Assembly (NCBI RefSeq): GCF_001905345.1
Contig: NZ_LFBV01000008.1
Span: 248,001-312,000 of the forward strand
Direction: 5' to 3'
DNA: 64,000 nucleotides
Source: Streptomyces uncialis
Lineage (GTDB): Bacteria; Actinomycetota; Actinomycetes; Streptomycetales; Streptomycetaceae
Shown: positions 23,232-31,851 of the stretch, piece after piece
Position numbering within the stretch: the stretch's first letter is position 1
Layout of the letters: each line of letters starts with the position of its first letter
The notes under the pieces: generated by a model
The model's input: only the letters and a program-made list of their open reading frames with translations
Database searches by the model: none
What the model was told of the DNA's origin: nothing
Position numbers and translations under genes: made by a program

Positions 23232-24373
23232 CGTGGCGTCCCGGTTCGGGGCAGGACCGCCTCCACCCGCCAGCCCCGCTCGGCGGCGGGGCCCGCGTGG
23301 AAGGTGCCGCCGAGCAGTGAGGCGCGCTCCCGCATGCCCACGAGGCCGTAGCCTGCCGGGGCGCGGCGGCCGGCGGCGGAGCCGTCGTCGTCGATGGTCA
23401 GCCGTACGTGGTCGGCGTCGCCTGTGACGGCGACGGTGACCTGGGTCGCCTGGCGGGCGTGCCGTCGGGCGTTGGTGACGGACTCCTGGGCCAGGCGGTA
23501 GACCGCGGCCCCGACCGCCGGGCTGAGGCCGTCGAACTCGCCGGACAGCGTCACCTCGACGCAGGGACGCGTCCGGCCATCGGTGGCGAGCTGCTCGACC
23601 TCGGCCATGCCGGGCTGCGGCGCGAACTCGGTGTCCTGTGTGTCGCGGAGTACGCCGACGATGGCGCGCAGCTCGGTGAGGGTGCGGGTCGCCGCGTCCT
23701 CGATGACAGCCAGGGCCTCGACGGCACGCTCGGGGCGGGAGGCCGCGACGGCACGTCCCGCTTGGGCCTGGATGGCGATGCCCGAGACGTGGTGGGCGAC
23801 GGTGTCGTGGAGTTCACGGGCGAGCTGTTCGCGTTCGCGGGCCTTGGCCTGGTCGATGTCGCGGATGAGGATCTTCGTGTGGTAGCGGATCGCGGCGCCG
23901 AGCGCTGCGGCGAACAGGAAGAACCCGTATGCCGCGACCGAATCCGCCAGGCTGGTGGTGTCGGCGATGTTGGTGAGGGCCAGCCAGAGCAGGATGGCGC
24001 CGAGGCCGCCGGCGGCTTCCCGGCCGGAGCCCCACCGGAACAGGGCGTAGGCCAGGATCAGCGCCGCGGAGATGCTGTTCAGCAGGGCGCCTTGCGACCC
24101 GGTGAGGATTCTGACGATGTCGACGACCGTCAGCGTGCCGAACGAGACCGCGACCGCGACGAGCGGGTGCGTGCGCCGCCACAGCAGGGGTCCGAGGACC
24201 GCGGGCACCGCGAGCAGCAGCAGCGGGCGTGGCGCCAGGTCCTGGCGAAGCACCGCTTCCAGCAGGGACCAGCAGCTCAGTACCGCGACCAGGGCCCAGT
24301 CCCGCGGCCTCCGGCCCGGGGCATTCGCGGGTCGGGGTTCGGCCCACAGCGAGCGGAGTGCGTTGGTGGCCAT
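23228..24373 (-). CDS. Sensor histidine kinase (NarL/DesK-type)
   Basis: 381 residues. N-terminal half has about five to six hydrophobic segments (~27-165) and a short linker; the HisKA_3 helix carries His189 in LARELHDTVAHHVSG; the HATPase domain has AQESVTNARRHA and GYGLVGMRERASLLGG. It forms a two-gene operon with the regulator downstream. The topology suggests sensing within or at the membrane. Confidence 0.93.
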   Translation of the reverse strand: MATNALRSLWAEPRPANAPGRRPRDWALVAVLSCWSLLEAVLRQDLAPRPLLLLAVPAVLGPLLWRRTHPLVAVAVSFGTLTVVDIVRILTGSQGALLNSISAALILAYALFRWGSGREAAGGLGAILLWLALTNIADTTSLADSVAAYGFFLFAAALGAAIRYHTKILIRDIDQAKAREREQLARELHDTVAHHVSGIAIQAQAGRAVAASRPERAVEALAVIEDAATRTLTELRAIVGVLRDTQDTEFAPQPGMAEVEQLATDGRTRPCVEVTLSGEFDGLSPAVGAAVYRLAQESVTNARRHARQATQVTVAVTGDADHVRLTIDDDGSAAGRRAPAGYGLVGMRERASLLGGTFHAGPAAERGWRVEAVLPRTGTPR

Positions 24374-24533
24374 CTGATCAGCCTAGGCGGCCCGCGTGCT
24401 CGGTGTATCCGCCGAAAGTACAAGAGCCCGGCTGTGCCGATGGCCAGGTCGAATCAGGCTCCGCGGCTGATGTGGCCGCCGCCGGCATCCGTGAAGGTGG
24501 AAGCACCACCCGATCGAGCAAGGGAGCATTGCG

Positions 24534-25007
24534 ATGAGAACGCCTCGATCCCGTACCGCACCGGAGAATCCGCCGCCCCGGAGCACGCTGGAAGATCCGC
24601 GCATGCCCGTGCGGGCCAAGCTCGCGGCGGCATGGACCAGCTTCATGTTCCTCTACATCTACGTCGACTACCTCGCCCTGTACAAGCCCGGTTTCATCGA
24701 CGACCTCCTGGCCGGCACCGTCCACGAGTTCGACACCGGTCCGACCTTTGTCGCCGTCGCGCTCACGCTCATGGCCGTCCCGATCCTCATGATCCTGCTC
24801 TCCGTGACACTGCCCGCCCGTGTCAACCGCGGCATCAACCTCGTCGTAGCAGCGCTCTACATCCCCGTCTCGCTGTTCAACGCGGCAGGGGAGTCCTGGA
24901 CCTACTCCTACTTCTACGGCCTCTCCATCGGACTGGAGGTGCTGCTCCTGGCCTTCATCCTGCGCTCCGCCTGGACCTGGCCGCGCCGCAGGCCGCAGCA
25001 GGCGTGA
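24534..25007 (+). CDS. DUF6326-type integral membrane protein
   Basis: 157 residues, four transmembrane helices after a ~35-residue hydrophilic N terminus. The first helix region reads AAWTSFMFLYIYVDYLALYKPGF, typical of a small uncharacterised actinobacterial family. ATG 24534 follows AAGGGAG. Divergent from the two-component system by 160 bp, so regulation by it is likely. Function unknown. Confidence 0.8.
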   Translation: MRTPRSRTAPENPPPRSTLEDPRMPVRAKLAAAWTSFMFLYIYVDYLALYKPGFIDDLLAGTVHEFDTGPTFVAVALTLMAVPILMILLSVTLPARVNRGINLVVAALYIPVSLFNAAGESWTYSYFYGLSIGLEVLLLAFILRSAWTWPRRRPQQA

Positions 25008-25089
25008 CCTGGAAGCCGCGTACGCAGCGGGCGTACGGACGCTCAAGCTGTCCGGGCAGGTGAAGTCGTCACGTGCCGGGAGCGCGGAC

Positions 25090-25467
25090 CTAGGCCTCGG
25101 GCTTCTCCGGCACCGCGTAGCCGGGTACCGACGGCCAGCGGACGGTCAGCACCACCGACTCCTCCTCCGCGATCCAGGAGTGGTCGACTCCGCGCCCCCA
25201 CACGACGTAGTCACCCTGCTGCTCCAGAAGCACGCTGCGACCGGGGAGCTCGACCCGGAACCGGCCGCTGATGAGCACCAGAAGAGCGACGCGTTCCTCG
25301 CCCTCCACCCACTGGGAGCGCTCGTCGCCCGGAGGGTGGACGCCCCATTTGATCTCCACGGCCTCGCTGTGGCGCGGGTCACCGACATCCTTGAAGTGTC
25401 CGAGGAGCCATCCCCGGTCCAGTGCCGCATCCTTGCCCGCATTGCCCACGTACACGCTGTCGTTCAC
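25090..25467 (-). CDS. Small cupin-fold protein
   Basis: About 125 residues; start uncertain (GTG at 25467, 25455 or 25449, none with a strong ribosome site). The body is a single-domain cupin: VEIKWGVHPPGDERSQW, VALLVLISGRFRVEL, then GDYVVWGRGVDHSWIAEEESVVLTVRW. The full set of cupin metal histidines is not present (one His in PPGD region, one in VDHSW), so the metal site is doubtful. It converges with the membrane protein gene. Confidence 0.75.
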   Translation of the reverse strand: MNDSVYVGNAGKDAALDRGWLLGHFKDVGDPRHSEAVEIKWGVHPPGDERSQWVEGEERVALLVLISGRFRVELPGRSVLLEQQGDYVVWGRGVDHSWIAEEESVVLTVRWPSVPGYAVPEKPEA

Positions 25468-25672
25468 GAGGCCGGACGCTAGCAAAGCTGTTCCCGTGAT
25501 CGGAAACCGGCTCCGCCGCGGATCGGTTCCGCCGGGCATCGGTTCCGCCGGTCCGGTCGGCGGGTCCGTCATCAGGCCAGATGCTCCGGGACCGGCCGTT
25601 GCCCCCGTCGGGACGGGACGGGGCCGCGCGTTCGGGCGGGCGAGCGGGCGGGCTTCATGCGCCGGGGGCTGT

Positions 25673-26398
25673 TCAGCTGACGGGGACGGCGTCGGACGGG
25701 GCGGTGTGCCAGTTGGTGACGACCGGCTTGTCGACGGTGATGGTGCCGACCGGCAGGGAGACCGGGTTCGGGTCGTCGTCGGCGGCGCTGACGATGATGT
25801 GCTCCAGCTCCTTGCCACCGTCCTCCGTGGTGGTCTTCGGGTTCAGCCCGGCGTAGGCGGTGGTGCCCCCGGTCAGCGTGATCTGCCGGCCTGCGGACTG
25901 CTCGGCGGGGCCCGCCTCGGTGCCGTCGGAACCGAACGCCACGACCGGGAGCGCGGCCGCCAGGTCACAGGTGATCCCCGGCTTCGCCTTCGCGATGATC
26001 AGGATGTATCCGCCGGCCTGGCTCTCGGCCCTGGTGCTCCAGGAGATGTCGTTGGTGCCGCAGCTCTGCCCGACCGGCGTCCGCTCCCCGTCGCCGGTGT
26101 CGACACCGGAACCGCCCTGGTCCTCGGTGACCGGCTGCCGCTCCCCGTCGCCCATGTCGGCACCGGAGCCCGGCGCTTCCTCGGCACCCTTGTCCGTCGA
26201 GTCGGCACCCTTGTCGCCGCCCGCACCGCTCTCCGCGGCCGACGAGCCGGACTCGGCGGCCTCGCTCCCGGCCGAAGCGGCGGACGACGAATCCCGCGCG
26301 CCGTTGTCCTTGGCCGTGTCCTGGCACGCCGTCAGCAGCATGGCGCCGCCCACGAGGGCCGCGGAGACGAGGAAGGACTTGCGACGGTCGCGGAACAT
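25673..26398 (-). CDS. DUF4232 lipoprotein
   Basis: 241 residues. Signal peptide with lipobox LLTAC (lipid-modified Cys25), then a ~85-residue linker of Ser/Ala/Glu/Gly with two similar MGDGERQPV / TGDGERTPV segments, then a DUF4232 domain (~112-241) with paired cysteines in SCGTND and ITCDLA. Extracellular, membrane-tethered; no known activity. ATG 26398 follows AAGGGGA. The 362-bp gap downstream of its start (26399-26760) is G/C-rich with repeated CCCGGCCGGG segments that could terminate the AhpD-like gene. Confidence 0.85.
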   Translation of the reverse strand: MFRDRRKSFLVSAALVGGAMLLTACQDTAKDNGARDSSSAASAGSEAAESGSSAAESGAGGDKGADSTDKGAEEAPGSGADMGDGERQPVTEDQGGSGVDTGDGERTPVGQSCGTNDISWSTRAESQAGGYILIIAKAKPGITCDLAAALPVVAFGSDGTEAGPAEQSAGRQITLTGGTTAYAGLNPKTTTEDGGKELEHIIVSAADDDPNPVSLPVGTITVDKPVVTNWHTAPSDAVPVS

Positions 26399-26760
26399 GA
26401 AATCCCCTTGGGTGATCGGTGGTCGAGGCCGAATCGGTCTCGGCCGCTCGGTGGTCGCTCGATCACTATGAGGCGGCGGTGAGCCGGACGGCTCCCCGCG
26501 TATTCGTTCCAGAACCCGGCTGTCACAGACCGGTGACATGATCACGAAGGGGAGATACCTGGAGACGGCATGTTCGTCCCACGCCGGGCCCTGACCTGCG
26601 GCGGCGCCCGGAGTGCGGCGCCCCGACCGCCGCCCCACCGCACCACGGGCCCCGTACGCGCACGGGGCACAGGCGGGCCCCGTGCGGGAGCGGGCCCCGG
26701 CCGGGAGGCGGGTGCGCCCCCGGCCGGGTACCGTGTGCCGGAATTCTCAAGCGGTCGCCG

Positions 26761-27234
26761 TCACCCGAACTGGCCGGGCTGGTAGCTGCCCGCGGGCTGC
26801 TGGACGATGACGTTGGCGCGGTTGAAGGCGTTGATGATGGCGATGAGGGCCACCAGCGCGGCCAGCTGCTCCTCGTCATAGTGCTTGGCGGCGTTCGCCC
26901 AGACCTCGTCCGGGACACCGCCCGCCGCGTCGGCGATACGGGTGCCCTCCTCCGCCAGCTCCAGCGCGGCGCGCTCGGCGTCGGTGAACACCGTGGCCTC
27001 GCGCCAGGCCGCGACCAGGTGGAGGCGGGTGGCGGTCTCCCCCGCGTGCGTGGCCTCCTTGGTGTGCATGTCGGTGCAGAATCCGCAGCCGTTGATCTGG
27101 CTGGCGCGGATCTTCACCAGTTCCTGTGTCGCGGCCGGCAGCGTCGAGTCCGTTATCACCTTCCCCGCCGCGCTGAGCTGCTGCACGAACTTGCCAGCGA
27201 GCTGGTTGCCGAAGAGGTTCAAACGAGCACTCAT
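26761..27234 (-). CDS. AhpD-like carboxymuconolactone decarboxylase family protein
   Basis: 157 residues. The AhpD core motif is intact: CGFCTDMH with Cys50, Cys53 and His57, preceded by LVKIRASQINGC. Such proteins are small peroxidase- or thiol-reductase-like enzymes. The ATG has AAGGAG at good spacing. Divergent from the VOC gene. Physiological substrate unknown. Confidence 0.9.
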   Translation of the reverse strand: MSARLNLFGNQLAGKFVQQLSAAGKVITDSTLPAATQELVKIRASQINGCGFCTDMHTKEATHAGETATRLHLVAAWREATVFTDAERAALELAEEGTRIADAAGGVPDEVWANAAKHYDEEQLAALVALIAIINAFNRANVIVQQPAGSYQPGQFG

Positions 27235-27395
27235 GGTGCACTCCTTGCGCCGTCGTCATCGGGTTACACCTCTTCGACGGAACGGCGCGTCAGGATGTGA
27301 CATGGACGCGTGTGACCTGCGCCACTCAGGCCACCCCCACACTCCCGCGGCGGCTCCAACACCCCGTACCCGTCAGGCGCTTGCGGCTCCCTACC

Positions 27396-27416
27396 GTAAC
27401 CTCTATAACTGGTTAC
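27396..27416 (+). promoter_or_regulatory. GTAACC-N9-GGTTAC operator/-10 region abutting the VOC start
   Basis: GTAACC, TCTATAACT, GGTTAC, then ATG at 27417. TATAAC (27404-27409) fits a -10 element for a transcript starting at the ATG; there is no Shine-Dalgarno sequence. Arms, spacing and position are identical to the dyad before the CGNR regulator gene at 21322. Confidence 0.6.
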
Positions 27417-27875
27417 ATGACTTCACGCACCCTGCACTGGAAGCTCGTCATCGACGCCGGGGACCCGCACGCACAGGCGGAGTTCTGGGCCGACGCCCTC
27501 GGCTACGTGATCGAGGACAACAACGCGCTCATCGAGGGGCTGCTGGCCGCCGGACACGCCCCCGAGGAGCTGACCGTCGAGCGCTGGGGGCGGCGGGCCT
27601 GGCGGGACCTCGTCGCGGTGCGGCACCCCGACGACCCCTACGACGAGGCGAGCGGGACGGGGCTGGGACGGCGACTGCTGTTCCAGCGGGTGCCCGAGGT
27701 GAAGACCGTCAAGAATCGGCTACATATCGACGTGCACCCGGCGGCCGGTGAACGCGAGGCGGAAGTGGCCCGGCTGGCGGATCGCGGCGCCACCGTACTG
27801 ACGCGGGTGAAGGAACCGGGAGGTGAGTGGGTCGTCATGAGCGATCCCGAGGGCAACGAGTTCTGCGTGAGCTGA
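27417..27875 (+). CDS. VOC-superfamily (glyoxalase/bleomycin-resistance-like) protein
   Basis: 152 residues. It starts WKLVIDAGDPHAQAEFWADALGY, contains RLHIDVHPAAGE and ends MSDPEGNEFCV, the usual landmarks of a VOC module. Function in this subgroup is unknown. The start follows from the dyad that abuts it and from leaderless layout; upstream in-frame starts at 27297 onward lie in the divergent control region. Predicted target of the CGNR regulator at 20669. Confidence 0.85.
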   Translation: MTSRTLHWKLVIDAGDPHAQAEFWADALGYVIEDNNALIEGLLAAGHAPEELTVERWGRRAWRDLVAVRHPDDPYDEASGTGLGRRLLFQRVPEVKTVKNRLHIDVHPAAGEREAEVARLADRGATVLTRVKEPGGEWVVMSDPEGNEFCVS

Positions 27876-27905
27876 CGGTCCGCGCCCCGGCACCGGATCG
27901 CCGCA

Positions 27906-27922
27906 CGTTCGACTATCGAACG
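27906..27922. promoter_or_regulatory. CGTTCG-N5-CGAACG dyad
   Basis: Perfect 6-bp arms, 31 bases after the VOC stop and about 110 bases before the aminopeptidase. Could be a terminator stem or an operator for the secreted peptidase. Role not determined. Confidence 0.3.
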
Positions 27923-28030
27923 ATTCCCGTTATCCGAACACCAGTGTCCAAATAGCGCTCTTGATGGAATCTCATGTTCCGCTGACCATCGGGCTCCTCA
28001 GTTCCCCCCACGGAATCCGGAGCCCCCCAC

Positions 28031-28990
28031 ATGACCGCCACCCTCACCCGTCGCACCGTACGACGCCGGGCGCTCATAGCCGCCTTCGCCGCCGGTGCCA
28101 CCCTTCTCACCAGCGGGTTCGTCACCGGTCCGACCGCCGCGCCGAAGGTCGCGGCGGCCCCGGACATCCCGCTGGCGAACCTGACGGGTCATCTGAACCA
28201 GTTCCAGTCCATCGCCACGGCCAACGGGGGCAACCGCGCCCACGGCAGGCCGGGTTACCGGGCCTCGCTCGACTACGTCAAGGCCAAGCTGGACGCGGCC
28301 GGGTACACGACGAGCATCCGCACCTTCACCTCCGGCGGGCGCGCCGGGTACAACCTGATAGCCGACTGGCCGGGCGGCGACCCCAACCAGGTGATCATGG
28401 CGGGCGCCCATCTCGACAGTGTGACCGCGGGTGCCGGGATCAACGACAACGCGACCGGTTCGGCGGCGGTCCTGGAGACCGCGCTGGCCGTGTCCCGCGC
28501 GCAGTTCCGGCCCACGAAGCATCTGCGGTTCGCGTGGTGGGGCGCCGAGGAGCTGGGCCTGGTGGGCTCCCGCAACTACGTGAACGGGCTGTCCGCGGCC
28601 GACCGCACCCGGATCAAGGGCTACCTCAACCTCGACATGGTCGGCTCCCCCAACCCGGGTTACTTCGTCTATGACGACGACCCGGTCATCGAGCAGACGT
28701 TCAAGGGCTACTTCGCCGGGCTCGGCGTCCCGACCGAGATCGAGACCGAGGGCGACGGCCGCTCGGACCACGCCCCGTTCAAGAACGTCGGCATCCCGGT
28801 CGGCGGGCTCTTCACGGGCGCCGGGTACGTCAAGTCGGCCGCCCAGGCCGCCAAGTGGGGCGGGACCTCCGGCGTCGCGTTCGACCGCTGCTACCACCGC
28901 GCGTGCGACACCACGGCGAACGTCTCCACGACCGCCCTGGACCGCAACAGCGACGCGCTCGCGCACACGCTCTGGACGCTCTCCTCGTAG
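28031..28990 (+). CDS. Secreted M28 zinc aminopeptidase
   Basis: 319 residues, exported. The signal peptide has twin arginines (TRRTVRRRALIAAF) and a hydrophobic core to ~residue 30. All di-zinc ligands of the Streptomyces aminopeptidase family are visible: His127 in AHLDS, Asp139 in NDNATG, Glu174 with catalytic Glu173 in GAEELG, Asp202 in NLDMVGS and His247 in SDHAPF. Cys287 and Cys292 probably form the C-terminal disulfide. It ends right after the catalytic domain, without the extra C-terminal domain of some relatives. Role: release of N-terminal amino acids outside the cell. Confidence 0.95.
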   Translation: MTATLTRRTVRRRALIAAFAAGATLLTSGFVTGPTAAPKVAAAPDIPLANLTGHLNQFQSIATANGGNRAHGRPGYRASLDYVKAKLDAAGYTTSIRTFTSGGRAGYNLIADWPGGDPNQVIMAGAHLDSVTAGAGINDNATGSAAVLETALAVSRAQFRPTKHLRFAWWGAEELGLVGSRNYVNGLSAADRTRIKGYLNLDMVGSPNPGYFVYDDDPVIEQTFKGYFAGLGVPTEIETEGDGRSDHAPFKNVGIPVGGLFTGAGYVKSAAQAAKWGGTSGVAFDRCYHRACDTTANVSTTALDRNSDALAHTLWTLSS

Positions 28991-29274
28991 CAGCGGCGGC
29001 CGGGCGCCGGATGTCCGGTCCCGGGCGTCGGACGTCGGAGGTCGGACGTCAGGTGCCGGGCACCGGCTGTCGGGCGTCAGGGCGTCATCGGGTCCCGTGG
29101 CACGGGCCCGCCGGCCGGGCAGGGCTCCGCCCCCCGGCCCGCGGCGCAGGCCACGTGGACGGGGGTGCGCCGTGCGAACACGCGGCGCCCCGCCGTCCCG
29201 GCCGGGGGCCGGCCGTCCATCAGGGCGGTCGGCCCCCTGGCGGGACCTCGGGTCCGGGAGGACGGTCCGCCACC

Positions 29275-29328
29275 GGGGCGGTCGGCTCCGGCGGGGCGGT
29301 CGGCTCCGATGGGGCGGTCGGCCCTGGC
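29275..29328. repeat. Three 18-bp tandem repeats (GGGGCGGTCGGCTCCGRY type)
   Basis: Units at 29275, 29293 and 29311, with a more diverged fourth near 29222. They lie in the 685-bp gap between the aminopeptidase and the binding protein, which otherwise is low-complexity G/C sequence with short GTCGGACGT-type repeats near 29030 and two GGGATTCGGGCACGG copies near 29340. Confidence 0.6.
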
Positions 29329-29577
29329 TGGGATTCGGGCACGGCGGGGATTCGGGCACGGGATACCCTTGTGTCACCGTCCGGTGGGAGATTTCCGTAT
29401 CGCCGCCCCGGGTGACCCTCGCGGAACTGCCAGGGCGGGCGCCCCCACTATCAAGCCCCAGGGCTCGCGAATCACACTCAGAGCCCGGGTCGATACAACT
29501 CAGCGTCCAACTTCCCCTGCTCTTCCCCCGCTCGGGAGCGCACCGCTGTCGTGATTTGACTGTTACTTGGCCAGCAA

Positions 29578-29606
29578 TTGACAGTTAAACAAGGCTCACC
29601 CTATTG
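29578..29606 (+). promoter_or_regulatory. Candidate promoter with an overlapping DtxR/DmdR-type iron box
   Basis: TTGACA (29578-29583) and CTATTG/TATTGA (29601-29607) have 17-18 bp spacing. Between them lies TTAAACAAGGCTCACCCTA (29585-29603), which I score as matching 11 of 19 positions of the iron-box consensus TTAGGTTAGGCTAACCTAA. Iron repression of the next gene is inferred from this. Confidence 0.4.
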
Positions 29607-29675
29607 ATGGGACGTCCCAACTCGCCCCCGGCGGCCGCCCAGACCCCCGGCCCCGGGCCGGCCCGGAGGTCCTTC

Positions 29676-30752
29676 ATGCGCCGTCCCCCCACCCATCGCG
29701 GCAGCACGCTCGCGCTGTCCGCGCTGCTGCTGCCCGCGCTCGCCGCCTGCGGCGGGTCCGGCAGCGGTTCGGGCGACAAGAAGGAGCGGAAGGCCGACCC
29801 CAAGGTGCGGGCCGCCGAGAAGCTGGTCATCTACTCCGGGCGCGACGAGAAACTGGTCGCCCCGATCGTCGCCAAGCTGGAGAAGGCCACCAACACCAAG
29901 GTCGAGATCCACTACGGCGACAGCGCCGAACTGGCCGCCCGCATCCTGAAGGAGGGCCACCGGACCCGGGCCGGACTGTTCTTCTCGCAGGACGCGGGCG
30001 CGCTCGGCGCGCTGTCGCGCGCCGGGATGCTCGCCGAACTGCCCCGGGCCTCGCTGGAGAAGGTCGACTCCGCGTTCCGCGGCAGCGGGGGCGACTGGAT
30101 CGGCGTCTCCGGCCGGTCGCGGGTCATCGCGTACGACGCACGACAGACCGACGCGGCCCCGGACAGCGTCAAGGAGCTGACCGGGCCCAAGTGGAAGGGC
30201 AAGGTCGGCTACGCGCCCACCAACGCGTCCTTCCAGTCGTTCGTCACCGGGATGCGCGTCCTGGAGGGCGACAGGACCACCCTGAAGTGGCTCAAGGACC
30301 TCAAGGCCAACGGCGCCCGCCCGTACGGGAAGAACGACGCGATCCTCAACGGCGTGGAATCCGGCGAGATCGCCCTCGGCCTGATCAACCACTACTACTG
30401 GTACGAGCAGCACGCCGCGATCGAGGCACGCGGCGGCAAGGTCCACTCGAAGATCCACTTCCTGCCGGGCGGCGACCCGGGCGCCCTGATCAACACGGCG
30501 GGCGTGGGTGTCCTCAAGGACGGCGGGCAGAACGCGGCCGCCGGGCGGGCCGTCGACTATCTGCTCGGCAAGGAGGCGCAGAAGTACTTCGCCGGGAAGA
30601 CCAAGGAGTACCCGCTCGCCGAGGGCGTCACCTCCCCCGTCAAGGACCTCCTTCCGTCGCTGAAGTCCCTAGACGCCCCGAAGATCGACCTCGGCAGGCT
30701 GGACTCGCTCAAGAAGACCCAGGAGATGCTCAAGGAAGCCGGGATGGTCTGA
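29676..30752 (+). CDS. Iron-type ABC transporter substrate-binding lipoprotein (FbpA family)
   Basis: 358 residues. Lipobox LAAC (Cys25) after a signal peptide, then a type II periplasmic-binding fold beginning LVIYSGRDEKLVAPI. The HYYWYE tyrosines near residues 238-243 correspond to the iron-coordinating pair of FbpA proteins. ATG 29676 follows GGAGG by six bases; ATGs at 29604 and 29607 are in frame but weaker. No permease or ATPase gene accompanies it, so it is an orphan here and must use a transporter encoded elsewhere. Confidence 0.88.
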   Translation: MRRPPTHRGSTLALSALLLPALAACGGSGSGSGDKKERKADPKVRAAEKLVIYSGRDEKLVAPIVAKLEKATNTKVEIHYGDSAELAARILKEGHRTRAGLFFSQDAGALGALSRAGMLAELPRASLEKVDSAFRGSGGDWIGVSGRSRVIAYDARQTDAAPDSVKELTGPKWKGKVGYAPTNASFQSFVTGMRVLEGDRTTLKWLKDLKANGARPYGKNDAILNGVESGEIALGLINHYYWYEQHAAIEARGGKVHSKIHFLPGGDPGALINTAGVGVLKDGGQNAAAGRAVDYLLGKEAQKYFAGKTKEYPLAEGVTSPVKDLLPSLKSLDAPKIDLGRLDSLKKTQEMLKEAGMV

Positions 30753-30882
30753 GGCGGGATGGGCTGAGGGGCACGGGGCGCCCGGGGCGCGGGTCGCGGG
30801 TCGCGGGCGTGCGGTTCGGGTGCTCGGTGTGCCGGGTGGTTCGGTGTGCCGGGTGCCGTAACGGGGGGCGTCGGGTGTGGCG

Positions 30883-31851
30883 TTACGCCGTGACGTCCTT
30901 CGCCGTGAACCTCGCCCAGGCCGCCGACCCGAACACCGCCGCGTACACCGCCTGGAGTCCCGCGTTGCGGACCAGGTCGTCCCAGTACACCGGCTCCCGC
31001 ATCAGATCCGCGAACGACAGCCAGTGATGCGAGAAGAGGTACGGCTGTATCGCGTGCAACTGGGGTATCTGGTCGAGGATCTGCACCGTGATCAGCAGCC
31101 CCACCGTCGTCGCCATCGCGGCGATACCGCTGTGGGTCAGCGTGGACACGAACAGCCCCAGCGCCGCGATCCCGACCAGCGACAGCGCGACGGCGACCGC
31201 GATCAGCGCGGTCCGCACCAGCCCCTCACCGAAGCTGATCCGGGTCCCGGAGATGGTGGTGAGATCACCGAGCGGGAACAGCAGCGCCCCCACGGTGAGC
31301 GCCGACACCACCACCACCAGCGTCGCGACCAGGCAGAACGTGAGCACCGCGGCGTACTTGACCAGCAGCAGTCTGGTCCGGCCGGCCGGGGCCACCAGCA
31401 GATACCGCAGGGTGCCCGCACCGGACTCGCCCGCGACGGCGTCCCCGGCCACCACCCCGACGGCCATCGGCAGGAAGAACGGCAGGGTCGCGGCGAGCCC
31501 GGTGAAGACGAGGAAGAGCCCGTTGTTCGTGACCTGCGCGATGAAGGCCGGGCCCGCGCCCGCCCCGCCCGGACCACCGCCGGTCTCGATCCGCACGGCG
31601 ATGCCCACCAGGAGCGGTACGGCCGCGAGCACCCCGAGCAGCGCGACCGTCCGCCAGCGCCGGAACGTCATCACCAGCTCGGACCGGAACAGCCCGAACG
31701 TCCAGGTCCACCGCGGCTCACGACCGGCGGCGGACGGCACACCGGCGGCACCCGGCCCTACGGGACCCGTTCCCACGCCATCCGTCCCCGCGTCCACGCC
31801 ATCCGCTCCGGCACGGGCTTCCCCCGCGCCGGCCGTCTCACTGCGCGACAT
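30883..31851 (-). CDS. ABC-2 type transporter permease
   Basis: 322 residues: ~50-residue Gly/Ala-rich N terminus, then six transmembrane helices, with large central hydrophobic blocks around 70-90, 120-140 and 170-200. Conserved-looking AVAGESGAGTLRYLLVAPAGRTRLLLVKY lies between helices 2 and 3, typical of ABC-2 permeases of NatB/BcrB type. The start overlaps the end of the ATPase gene by 14 bp, so they form one operon. Substrate unknown. Confidence 0.9.
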   Translation of the reverse strand: MSRSETAGAGEARAGADGVDAGTDGVGTGPVGPGAAGVPSAAGREPRWTWTFGLFRSELVMTFRRWRTVALLGVLAAVPLLVGIAVRIETGGGPGGAGAGPAFIAQVTNNGLFLVFTGLAATLPFFLPMAVGVVAGDAVAGESGAGTLRYLLVAPAGRTRLLLVKYAAVLTFCLVATLVVVVSALTVGALLFPLGDLTTISGTRISFGEGLVRTALIAVAVALSLVGIAALGLFVSTLTHSGIAAMATTVGLLITVQILDQIPQLHAIQPYLFSHHWLSFADLMREPVYWDDLVRNAGLQAVYAAVFGSAAWARFTAKDVTA

